A stretch of DNA of 7,759 nt from an uncultured Pseudomonadota bacterium (GCA_903854305.1 CAINWC010000143.1:1-7759); one strand, 5' to 3'. Positions 1 to 7,375 are shown, counted from the first letter of the stretch. Translations and numbers: made by a program. The notes: generated by a model not told the origin, from the sequence alone.

Positions 1-224
1 CGATGGGTTTTGACGAGGTGGTAGCCGAGAGCGTGCTCTCAGCCACGACTTCAAATGCAGTACCGACTGGCACAGGCACAGGCAAGAGCCACCAAACAGT
101 ATCTATCAACGATACTGCGTTTGAAGGTGCGCACGGGCTTGTTCAAGTTAACCAGTCAGCAGGGTCGGGCAACAGTACGGCCAATAACTTCGCGCTTCAG
201 GTGCAACTGGGTGCGAAACCGTAG
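1..224 (+). CDS. C-terminal fragment of a secreted Asn/Gly-rich adhesin- or amyloid-like protein (5' end outside window)
   Basis: Seen: an open frame runs in from the left edge (first full codon at 3) and stops at TAG 222-224. The ATG at 3 is probably an internal Met, because there is no signal peptide after it and no upstream sequence to judge. The visible 73 residues are rich in Ser, Thr, Asn, Gly and Ala, with no cysteine. The last 29 residues contain GLVQVNQSAGSGN followed by STANNFAL. This has the spacing G-x4-N-x2-AG-x2-N-x2-AN-x2-AL, and the downstream protein (263-700) ends with the same spacing. Known: Pseudomonas-type functional-amyloid (Fap) subunits and related proteins, often labelled adhesin or heme utilization protein, carry Asn/Gln/Gly/Ala motifs of this style. 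Inferred: the C-terminus of an exported surface or matrix protein, in one operon with the next gene (38-bp gap). The family assignment is tentative because most of the protein is not visible. Confidence 0.6.
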   Translation, partial: MGFDEVVAESVLSATTSNAVPTGTGTGKSHQTVSINDTAFEGAHGLVQVNQSAGSGNSTANNFALQVQLGAKP

Positions 225-252
225 TTCTTTGTTTTATAAACCAACCTTAATC

Positions 253-256
253 GGAG
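253..256 (+). promoter_or_regulatory. Ribosome binding site of the small secreted protein gene
   Basis: GGAG lies 6 nt before the ATG at 263. It is a strong Shine-Dalgarno and supports this start. It lies inside the 38-bp gap after the preceding gene, as expected within an operon. Confidence 0.75.
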
Positions 257-262
257 AATATC

Positions 263-700
263 ATGAAATCACAATTTAAAAATACCCCAATTGCGTTGGC
301 AGTGGCCGCAATGTTCCTCTCGCCAATCGCTTTCGCAGGTTCATCAACAGATGGTGGTCAAAATGGTGGTAATAAAAACCATGACCCTGTCAGCATTACT
401 AAAGACATTAGCCTTCAGCAAGATATAGCAATTAAAGGTCTTTTGTTGGTAGGCGGCATTGCTCAAATCGATGCTAGCTCAACCGCAATAGTGAATGACG
501 CACAGAATAGCCAAAACAATAGTGTGCAAAACGGTAGTGCGGCAACCGATAAAGCCATTGCAAGCGGTGGAAGCACAAATACTTCTACCATCACTAACAA
601 TGCGCTTAGTAGTGCCTCTGGCAACATCGGCTTAAACATTGGCGCAGGTGACAATAACCAACAAGCCAATGCTGCAGCACTTTCTGCCGCAGATGCATGA
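263..700 (+). CDS. Small secreted Asn/Gly/Ala-rich protein, functional-amyloid/adhesin-like
   Basis: Seen: 145 residues. The N-terminus has a classic Sec signal peptide: basic MKSQFK, then a hydrophobic core, then AFA at 23-25 as the likely signal-peptidase I site. The mature part (about 120 residues) has no Cys, Trp, Tyr, Phe or Arg. It is dominated by Asn, Ser, Ala, Gly, Gln and Asp. One segment (about residues 70-92) reads SSTAIVNDAQNSQNNSVQN. The C-terminal 26 residues (120-145) contain GNIGLNIGAGDNNQQ, then ANAAALS, which aligns without gaps to the tail of the upstream gene. Known: GxN-x-A-G-x2-NQQ-x-N motifs are typical of Fap amyloid subunits (FapB/FapC) and related adhesin-like proteins. 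Inferred: an exported, possibly fibre-forming or matrix protein, co-transcribed with the gene ending at 224. It is shorter than typical FapC and has only one clear copy of the motif, so it could be a minor subunit or nucleator. A Fap identity is not proven. Confidence 0.75.
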   Translation: MKSQFKNTPIALAVAAMFLSPIAFAGSSTDGGQNGGNKNHDPVSITKDISLQQDIAIKGLLLVGGIAQIDASSTAIVNDAQNSQNNSVQNGSAATDKAIASGGSTNTSTITNNALSSASGNIGLNIGAGDNNQQANAAALSAADA

Positions 701-740
701 TTAAGCCACCTTCAATTATTCGTTAAATCATGCAGTTTTT
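694..740 (+). terminator. Possible Rho-independent terminator overlapping the stop codon
   Basis: A perfect 9-bp inverted repeat, TGCATGATT (694-702) with AATCATGCA (726-734), is followed one base later by five T's (736-740). The left arm contains the TGA stop of the small secreted protein gene. The loop is long (23 nt) and the stem only one-third GC, so termination may be inefficient. Placement directly after a probable two-gene operon supports the call. Confidence 0.45.
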
Positions 741-1002
741 CGCCTTGGCGACCTTTAGCTAAAACTCAACGGGTGTCTCGCGATGCCCATCAAAACCTAG
801 CTGCGAGATCATCGGGGGCTGGACTCTGCGATAACTCCCAAGAATAGGTGCTGATGTTTTTAAGTTGAAGGTAAACTTTGGCGAGGCTTTGATTTAGTAT
901 GGTGTTTATTGAGTATCTTGATGGTGGATGATTGAAAAAAAGGGGATTATCTGCCAAAGTTGTCTGCATTCAGTAAATAAAGCTTTTATTACAATCATCT
1001 TT
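741..1002. other. Intergenic region with several small inverted repeats, no gene seen
   Basis: No convincing open frame lies on either strand. The first part (741-840) is more GC-rich than the rest and holds a perfect palindrome TTTAGCTAAA (754-763). It also has a 6-bp inverted repeat TCTCGC (776-781) / GCGAGA (803-808) and a possible GGGGG (814-818) / CTCCC (835-839) pairing that includes one G-U. These could fold as a leader or small RNA, but no known RNA family is recognised. The element at 761-780 recurs downstream of the giant gene. From about 840 the sequence becomes AT-rich. Confidence 0.4.
761..780 (+). repeat. Short intergenic repeat element, copy 1
   Basis: AAAACT (761-766), then GG (771-772) and GTGTCTCG (773-780), match the second copy at 7376-7396 at 17 of 20 positions, with one extra base in the other copy. 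It has the same orientation, and both copies follow a small hairpin-capable sequence (here TCGCC-TT-GGCGA, 740-751). Function unknown. Confidence 0.4.
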
Positions 1003-1046
1003 ACTATTTAATGATAGTTTAATAACTATAAAATCACTATTAATAT
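1003..1046. repeat. Four 11-bp-phased ACTAT/ATAGT boxes, possible regulator-binding array
   Basis: ACTAT occurs at 1003, 1025 and 1036, and its reverse complement ATAGT occurs at 1014. The four boxes are therefore exactly 11 bp apart, about one helical turn. The full 11-mers are degenerate copies of ACTATTTAATN. ATAGTT (1014-1019) and AACTAT (1024-1029) also form an inverted repeat. The array ends about 80 bp before the ATG of the giant signalling gene, where an activator or bent-DNA site would be expected. The region is very AT-rich, so chance is a real alternative. Confidence 0.35.
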
Positions 1047-1076
1047 ACGTTACCTCACTCATTATTTATTAGCGTC

Positions 1077-1105
1077 TTGATATAAACGCTTAGCTCACCT
1101 TTATA
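1077..1105 (+). promoter_or_regulatory. Weak sigma-70 promoter candidate for the giant c-di-GMP gene
   Basis: TTGATA (1077-1082, 5 of 6 to the -35 consensus) is separated by 17 bp from TTTATA (1100-1105, poor -10 match, 3 of 6). If used, transcription would start near 1113 and the leader would be only about 15 nt. The poor -10 suggests activator dependence or that the true promoter lies further upstream. Confidence 0.2.
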
Positions 1106-1116
1106 TGGATTGAAAC

Positions 1117-1120
1117 AGGA
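1117..1120 (+). promoter_or_regulatory. Ribosome binding site that decides the start of the giant gene
   Basis: AGGA lies 7 nt before ATG 1128. The longer reading from TTG at 1110 would place this motif inside the coding sequence and has no Shine-Dalgarno of its own, so ATG 1128 is preferred. Confidence 0.65.
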
Positions 1121-1127
1121 TATTAAG

Positions 1128-4100
1128 ATGACGTATGAGATACCTAATCTTCAGTCTTACTCGCTCACTAAAAGCTTGGGCAAAAGTTTGTGGTCCACCG
1201 TATATCAAGGCTTTCACAAGCATGCCCCAGATGAACAATTAGTACTCAAATTCATCTTCAACGGGGAAGATAAATCTCGGCATCTTCGTCAAAAAATAGA
1301 ACGCTTAAAAGTATTGCGCGACCCGCGCGTTTGTACACCACTAGACCTAGTGTCGGATGGCGATGCGTTGGTGATCATTCAACCTTGGTTTGCTGGTCAG
1401 ACGCTTGATGACTGGGTTGCGCAACAGAAGCGATCGCTGGCAGACTTTTTTTCTGTGGCTTGCGCGTTGGTGGAAACCTTACAGGCTGTGCACGAAGCAG
1501 GTATTACGCATGGCGGTATAAAACCACACAATATTCTAGTAGAGTCTGGCACGCTGACAATTCGCCTGACAGATTTCATTACGCCACTCGATATTCGCGA
1601 TGTCAGCCATTTCATCTACGACCCTGAATTTGTACGTGGCACATTAGCTTACACATCCCCCGAGCAGACTGGCCGCATTAACCATAGAGTGGATTTCTCT
1701 ACCGACTTATACTCACTGGGCATTGTGTTTTATGAGCTATTGACTGGCAAGCTTCCATTTTTCTCAACGGATCCATTAGAGTTAATCCATTCGCATCTGG
1801 CTGAAGAGGCGCCAAAAATACATGAAGTTGATTCAACGATTCCACGGCAACTGGGTGAAATCGTGGCTAAGTTGATGTTAAAGCAACCCGAAAAACGTTA
1901 CCAAAGCCCCGTTGGGCTAGTGGCTGACCTAATCCGTTGCCGTGATGAGTTTTTAACCACTGGCAAAGTGCCTGACTTTCCCGTAGGTTTGCACGATAGT
2001 AATCGACGCGTCACTTTCATCTCTAAAATGGTTGGTCGGCATGAAGAAAGCGATTTGATCCAACGATATTATGACGAAGTCGTGCAAGGTAATTTCAGGT
2101 CAGTATTTATTTCCGGCTGGTCAGGTATTGGTAAAACCCGTTTAATTCAAGAGTTACAGCAGCCATTGGTCAGTCATCGCGGCTACTTCACTTCAGGAAA
2201 ATTTGACCAGTACCAGAAGAATATTCCATACAGCTCGCTGATTCAGGCGCTGAGAAATCTGATGCGAATCTTCCTTACCGAGAGCGATGCTCAAGTGGCT
2301 GAATGGCAGAAAAAAATCCTTTCCGCATTAGCGTCTAGCGGTCAGGTGATTACCAATGTTGTGCCCGAGCTTGGATTTATCATCGGCCCTCAACCAGAGG
2401 TGGTTAACCTACCGCCCGTAGAGGCCAGAAACCGTTTTAACAATCTGTTTGGCCGCTTTCTGACCTGCCTTGCCAGCGAAGAGAATCCTCTCATACTGTT
2501 CATTGATGATCTGCAATGGTGCGACAGCGCAACTTTTGATTTTTTGCAAAATGTATTTGCTAACCATCACGATCACCCGCATCTTTTTTTGATGGGTGCT
2601 TATCGGCACAATGAGGTCGATACTGGCCATCAACTGGCTAAGTTATTACGCCTTATCAAGCAAGATAAAGGCCCTTTGGCAGAAATTCGTGTGGGGCCGC
2701 TTAGTGATGATGATTGCCATGAAATGGTGGCATACATCTTGGATTCGACCTTGGTCAATACGGTCAATCTGGCTCAATTTATCGCACATCTGACAGAAGG
2801 CAATCCGCTGTTTGTCAGTGAGAGCTTAGCGTGGCTAAATAATGAACACTTATTACATTTGAATGCACAGCAGCAGTGGCAATGGGACATGAGCATGATT
2901 CATGAAGCACGTATGCCAGCGACAGTTGTTGAAATGTTTAGTGCCAAGGTTAGCGGGTTGCCAAGCGACACCCTGAATATCTTTAGTCATTGCGCATGCA
3001 TGGGCAACCGCTTCACTTCTCTGGAGCTGGTTCAGGTATTGGAAATTGACCTAATCACGCTGTTTGAATGTTTGAAGCCAGTGTTAAGACTCGGCTTGTT
3101 GCTTGAAAATAAATCTGACCTGCAATTTGTCCATGACCGAGTTCAGGAGGCGGTGCTAAAACGGTTAGATGAACACATGCGGCATGTGATGCACTGGCGT
3201 ATTGGGAGCCGACTGCTTGAAGAAGTGGTGATTGATAGCAGCATAGAGGCGCAGGACAACCTGTTCACTATTGCGGCCCATTTGAATCAAGGTCATCCAT
3301 CCATCATGGATGAGGCGACCACATACCGCTTAGTGAATATTAACTACCATGCTGGCAACAAAGCCCTCGGGGCTTTAGCCACCGATGCCGCTAACGAGTT
3401 TTTTCACACGGCTCACGGCTATTTACCAGATAACTGCTGGGATGAAGCTTATGAGCTGACTTATCGCATCTTTCAGCGATTGGCCAAAACAGAGCTGATG
3501 TGTGGCCGATACGAATCCTCAGAAGCGCTGTTGAATCAGCTCATCGAGCATGCCGTTAGCGATCTGGACAAAGCTGAAGCGCTGGCAGAGCAGACCACGT
3601 CACTCTCTTCGTTTGGGAACTTTATTCAGGCCATTGCGACCGCTAATCGCGGTTTAGCGTATTTCAAAGAGTCTATCCCGGAAGATGGCATTGAGGCCAA
3701 CAAGCGCATGCAGGCCCTGATGCTGAAGATTGAAGCACAAGGCGATGTTTGGAGCAGCATACTGAATATACCCTTCACTCAGGAACGCAAAGATAAGATT
3801 GAACTCGCATTTTATAGCGAATTAATACCAGACCTTTACATGACGGGTCTGGTGCCGCAACTTTACCTGTCAGCCGCGCAGTCTACGTTGCATTGTCTTG
3901 AGGGTGGCATGGATGAATCAGTCATCTACTCGTTCTCTATCATGGGGCTAAACTTAGGCGAACAGGAGCAGTTCGAACAAGCATTCAAGTATGAAGATTT
4001 AGCGCACGACCTTTGCGCTAAATACCCTAATACCTTTGGCGCAACAAGGGGTATAAACGGCATCGTCTGGTGCAATATGCACTCGCGTAGCCACCCAGCA

Positions 4101-7100
4101 GCGATTGTCGACTATGCCCAGAATGGTATCCAGTTTGGCAAGAACTGTGGTGACTTGTATAACGCGGGGCTTTCTTATGGCCCCCTAATGTGGAGCATGC
4201 AAGTACAGGGCAAGAATTTACCGCTAATTGAAGAAAAGGCTGAAGAATGTCTGCAGTTCTCTAAAAAGAATCAGCTTTCCTTTTCAGTCGCGCTGGCAGA
4301 GGCGGTATTGGCTGGATGGGTTGCGCCGATGAAGACGGGCAACCAGCCAGTAGCAATGGAAGAAAAATTAGCCCAGTGGGCAGAACATAACTACGTAGCG
4401 GCCTCGGGCAGTTATTTTGCACTGCTAGCCTTCGCTCAATACTATCTCGGTGATTACAATGCTGCGGCTATGTCACTCAAAGCTGTCGAAAACCATCTAC
4501 ATGGCTTGACTGACAATATACTCAAGCGCCTATGGTATGTCTTCCGCATTCTCAACCGCCTGCGCTTACCAGAAGCGCTAACCTGGCCAGAAGTGGAGGC
4601 GGAAATCTCCCCGCTTCTGCAGAAAATTACCACATGGGCCAGCTTCGGACCGCTGTTGCGACCTTATCTTGCGCTCATTCATGCTGAGATAGCCTGTGCG
4701 CAATGCAAGGCACGTGAAGCGCGTAATTTGTATCTCGATGCCATTGCTGAAGCTGAGACACAGGACTACGGTTTATTATCCGGACACTTATATGAACGTT
4801 TGGGTAAGTTGATGGACGATAATAAGCTTGGCAAAGCCGACGTTTATTATGCTGAGGCTAAACGGATTTACGCTATCTGCAGGGCTGATAATAACAGCGC
4901 TAGCATGCAGGGCAGTAATAGCAATCCGTTGGCGGGTCATGCGCAATATGCTGAGCATCGTTCTGTTGATGTAATCACAGGTAGTGCAATATCCAGTGCA
5001 ACCGAAGAACTCGATACACTGCCAAATATTGACATCAATTACTTGATGAAGTCTTCTTTAGCGATGTCTGCCGAAATAGATTTCAGCCAATTGCTGCAAA
5101 AAATCATGAACGTGGTATTGGAATCCTCCGGTGCGCAGCATGGCTATCTACTCATTAAGCAGCAAGACGCGCTGATCATCAAAGCAGAAAAACATGTAGG
5201 TAAAAAATCGTTACCTGACAGGCATCATTACCTTTTAACGGAGGCGCCTGATATTTGCCAAGAAATTGTCAGATATGTATTAAATACCAAAGAAAAAGTA
5301 GTGCTAAATGATGCCCGTACAGAAGGCGACTTTCAGAACGCCTCCGAAGTGAAACTGCTAGGCTTACGCTCAGTAATGTGCCTGCCCGTCATCAAGCAAG
5401 CGCGCATGGTTGGCGTGTTGTATCTGGAGAACCGGCTATCTGATGGTGTTTTTACACCAGAAAAAATTGGCATGACTGAGCTGCTGACCTCACACGCGGC
5501 GATTTCGTTAGAAAATACCCATCTGTTAGAAGAAACACGTATTGCTGCCAAAATTTTTGAATCTCAAGAAGGCATGATGATTACTGATGCGAATAAAATC
5601 ATCCTTCGTGTGAATCATGCCTTTACGTTAATGACGGGCTACTCTGCTGAAGAGGCCTTAGGTCAGACGCCGAGAATGTTAAATTCAGGTCTCCATAATC
5701 AAGATTTCTATGCGGCGATGTGGGCGTCTATCAATCGCACTGGTGCTTGGGATGGTGAAGTATGGAACCGTCGCAAAAATGGCGAAATTTACCCAGAGCG
5801 CCTTGCAATTACGGCAGTGAAAGGCAATGATGGCATTGCCACTAATTATGTAGCTTCAATGACTGACATCACCGTCAGTAGAGCGGCTTCGGAAGAAATC
5901 AAAAATCTGGCGTTCTACGATCCGCTCACACATCTTCCCAATCGACGGTTGTTAGTAGATAGGCTCAATCAAGCCTTAGCCTCCAGTGCTCGGAGTGGTA
6001 GAGATGGTGCGCTGCTATTTCTCGATCTTGATCATTTTAAGACACTAAACGATACCCTTGGTCATGATGTTGGCGACTTGTTACTGAGGCAGGTGGCAGA
6101 TCGTCTGACTGATTCAGTGCGTGAAGGTGATACCGTTGCGCGAATAGGGGGTGATGAGTACGTAGTGATGTTGGAAGAGCTGAGTGATCATGCCATTGAG
6201 GCTGCGGCTCAAGCTGAGGCGATAGGTAAAAAAATCCTAATGGCACTTAATCTACCCTATAAACTTGCTACGCATGAACATCATAATACCTCCAGCATCG
6301 GCATCACCTTATTTAGCGACCAGGTTGCGGGCATAGACGAGATTCTCAAACAAGCAGACATCGCCATGTATCAGGCTAAAAAATCTGGCCGTAACGCGCT
6401 GCGCTTCTTCGATCCACAGATGCAAGACTCCATCAATGCGCGTGCGGATATAGAGCGAGAATTACGTAAAGCGATTGATAAAAAGCAATTTCACCTGTAT
6501 TACCAAGTACAAGTAGATATCGCTGAGCATGTAATGGGTGCAGAGGCATTGATTCGCTGGATACACCCAGAACGCGGGTTGGTGCCGCCATTTAATTTCA
6601 TTCCGCTTGCAGAAGAAACGGGACTCATTTTACCTATTGGCCAATGGGTGCTGGAAACAGCCTGCGCGCAACTTAAAGATTGGCAGCAAGACAAGCGCAC
6701 TTGCGATCTCACGCTATCCATCAATGTCAGTGCAAAACAATTTCGCCAGGCTGATTTTGTCGCGCAAGTGCAGTCGGCGGTAAAGCAACAGTCTATCAAC
6801 CCCATGCTACTCAAGTTGGAGCTAACCGAAAGCATATTGCTAGAGGATATAGACGGCACTATTGCCACGATGAATGCTTTGAAAGAACTAGGTATTCGTT
6901 TCTCGTTAGATGACTTTGGTACGGGCTATTCTTCCCTGCAATATCTCAAACGTTTGCCGTTGTATCAACTAAAAATCGACCAATCTTTTGTGCACGACAT
7001 CGCTGTTGATAGTAGTGATCAAGCGATTGTGAGCACCATTATTGCTATGGCGCATACGTTGAACTTGAATGTGATCGCCGAGGGCGTGGAAACTGAAGAG

Positions 7101-7220
7101 CAGCAAAAACTACTCTTAAGCAGCGGATGTACGCATTATCAAGGGTATCTTTTTGGTAGGCCTGCACCGATTGAGCAGTTTGAAGCAGCGCTGAATCAGG
7201 TTGATTGTATAAAGCTGTGA
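1128..7220 (+). CDS. Giant multidomain c-di-GMP signalling protein: pseudokinase-AAA ATPase-TPR-like-GAF-PAS-GGDEF-EAL
   Basis: Seen (2030 residues from ATG 1128): (a) Residues about 11-275 are a Ser/Thr-kinase-like domain. It has Lys41 (VLKF) and GTLAYTSPEQTGR from 171, but HGGIKPHN (128-135) in place of HRDLKPxN and DFI (149-151) in place of DFG, so catalysis is unlikely. (b) From about 302 (VGR) is an AAA_16/STAND-like ATPase with Walker A GWSGIGKT (330-337), Walker B LILFIDDLQW (455-464) and EGNPLF near 558. (c) About 600-1260 is helical and TPR-like. (d) GAF spans about 1318-1465. (e) PAS spans about 1473-1582. (f) GGDEF has LPNRR, LDLDHFK (1632-1638), inhibition-site RxxD (REGD, 1665-1668) and GGDEY (1674-1678). 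(g) EAL has E1806, N1866, LELTES, DD 1928-1929, K1949, E1985 and Q2005. Known: parts a-d match the large kinase-ATPase-GAF proteins that usually end in a histidine kinase. Inferred: a soluble sensor (no membrane segment or signal peptide seen) that makes and/or degrades c-di-GMP. The gene appears monocistronic. Its ligand and net activity are unknown. Confidence 0.92.
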   Translation: MTYEIPNLQSYSLTKSLGKSLWSTVYQGFHKHAPDEQLVLKFIFNGEDKSRHLRQKIERLKVLRDPRVCTPLDLVSDGDALVIIQPWFAGQTLDDWVAQQKRSLADFFSVACALVETLQAVHEAGITHGGIKPHNILVESGTLTIRLTDFITPLDIRDVSHFIYDPEFVRGTLAYTSPEQTGRINHRVDFSTDLYSLGIVFYELLTGKLPFFSTDPLELIHSHLAEEAPKIHEVDSTIPRQLGEIVAKLMLKQPEKRYQSPVGLVADLIRCRDEFLTTGKVPDFPVGLHDSNRRVTFISKMVGRHEESDLIQRYYDEVVQGNFRSVFISGWSGIGKTRLIQELQQPLVSHRGYFTSGKFDQYQKNIPYSSLIQALRNLMRIFLTESDAQVAEWQKKILSALASSGQVITNVVPELGFIIGPQPEVVNLPPVEARNRFNNLFGRFLTCLASEENPLILFIDDLQWCDSATFDFLQNVFANHHDHPHLFLMGAYRHNEVDTGHQLAKLLRLIKQDKGPLAEIRVGPLSDDDCHEMVAYILDSTLVNTVNLAQFIAHLTEGNPLFVSESLAWLNNEHLLHLNAQQQWQWDMSMIHEARMPATVVEMFSAKVSGLPSDTLNIFSHCACMGNRFTSLELVQVLEIDLITLFECLKPVLRLGLLLENKSDLQFVHDRVQEAVLKRLDEHMRHVMHWRIGSRLLEEVVIDSSIEAQDNLFTIAAHLNQGHPSIMDEATTYRLVNINYHAGNKALGALATDAANEFFHTAHGYLPDNCWDEAYELTYRIFQRLAKTELMCGRYESSEALLNQLIEHAVSDLDKAEALAEQTTSLSSFGNFIQAIATANRGLAYFKESIPEDGIEANKRMQALMLKIEAQGDVWSSILNIPFTQERKDKIELAFYSELIPDLYMTGLVPQLYLSAAQSTLHCLEGGMDESVIYSFSIMGLNLGEQEQFEQAFKYEDLAHDLCAKYPNTFGATRGINGIVWCNMHSRSHPAAIVDYAQNGIQFGKNCGDLYNAGLSYGPLMWSMQVQGKNLPLIEEKAEECLQFSKKNQLSFSVALAEAVLAGWVAPMKTGNQPVAMEEKLAQWAEHNYVAASGSYFALLAFAQYYLGDYNAAAMSLKAVENHLHGLTDNILKRLWYVFRILNRLRLPEALTWPEVEAEISPLLQKITTWASFGPLLRPYLALIHAEIACAQCKAREARNLYLDAIAEAETQDYGLLSGHLYERLGKLMDDNKLGKADVYYAEAKRIYAICRADNNSASMQGSNSNPLAGHAQYAEHRSVDVITGSAISSATEELDTLPNIDINYLMKSSLAMSAEIDFSQLLQKIMNVVLESSGAQHGYLLIKQQDALIIKAEKHVGKKSLPDRHHYLLTEAPDICQEIVRYVLNTKEKVVLNDARTEGDFQNASEVKLLGLRSVMCLPVIKQARMVGVLYLENRLSDGVFTPEKIGMTELLTSHAAISLENTHLLEETRIAAKIFESQEGMMITDANKIILRVNHAFTLMTGYSAEEALGQTPRMLNSGLHNQDFYAAMWASINRTGAWDGEVWNRRKNGEIYPERLAITAVKGNDGIATNYVASMTDITVSRAASEEIKNLAFYDPLTHLPNRRLLVDRLNQALASSARSGRDGALLFLDLDHFKTLNDTLGHDVGDLLLRQVADRLTDSVREGDTVARIGGDEYVVMLEELSDHAIEAAAQAEAIGKKILMALNLPYKLATHEHHNTSSIGITLFSDQVAGIDEILKQADIAMYQAKKSGRNALRFFDPQMQDSINARADIERELRKAIDKKQFHLYYQVQVDIAEHVMGAEALIRWIHPERGLVPPFNFIPLAEETGLILPIGQWVLETACAQLKDWQQDKRTCDLTLSINVSAKQFRQADFVAQVQSAVKQQSINPMLLKLELTESILLEDIDGTIATMNALKELGIRFSLDDFGTGYSSLQYLKRLPLYQLKIDQSFVHDIAVDSSDQAIVSTIIAMAHTLNLNVIAEGVETEEQQKLLLSSGCTHYQGYLFGRPAPIEQFEAALNQVDCIKL

Positions 7221-7248
7221 CAAATGATTGGATTGGGTTTCGATTGAG

Positions 7249-7297
7249 TTAAACGCTTTATATTTCTAATGACGAATATTCACCACTTTGCGTTTAA
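7249..7297 (+). terminator. Inverted repeat after the giant gene, weak terminator or RNA-stabilising hairpin candidate
   Basis: TTAAACGC (7249-7256) and GCGTTTAA (7290-7297) form a perfect 8-bp inverted repeat 29 nt after the stop codon. The 33-nt loop is long and no clean T-tract follows (GTAGTTTCCCCTTT), so intrinsic termination is doubtful. The position just past the gene is the main support. Confidence 0.25.
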
Positions 7298-7375
7298 GTA
7301 GTTTCCCCTTTATTTCTCATTGAATTTTTCTCGTTCAATTTATCCTGTCTAACTTGATGCGGTTACTCTTACCGC

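Noticed and set aside
55..279. Overlapping + frame running through 55-279
   Set aside because: It overlaps the adhesin-like tail and the start of the next gene in another frame. It has no Shine-Dalgarno and a basic, featureless composition.
463..669. Minus-strand open frame opposite the small secreted protein
   Set aside because: It is a mirror of a well-supported gene with signal peptide and RBS. The translation has no recognisable features.
1003..1046. CRISPR-like repeat array
   Set aside because: The 11-bp units are degenerate and contiguous, with no spacers, so they do not have CRISPR structure.
741..1127. c-di-GMP riboswitch (GEMM) in front of the c-di-GMP gene
   Set aside because: I looked for the conserved GEMM-I core (CACGCA/GGGCAAACC-like) and pseudoknot-type GEMM-II signals and found neither.
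6500..6868. 122-codon minus-strand frame within the EAL region
   Set aside because: It is a shadow of the strongly conserved EAL domain, with Cys/Ser-rich translation and no start context.
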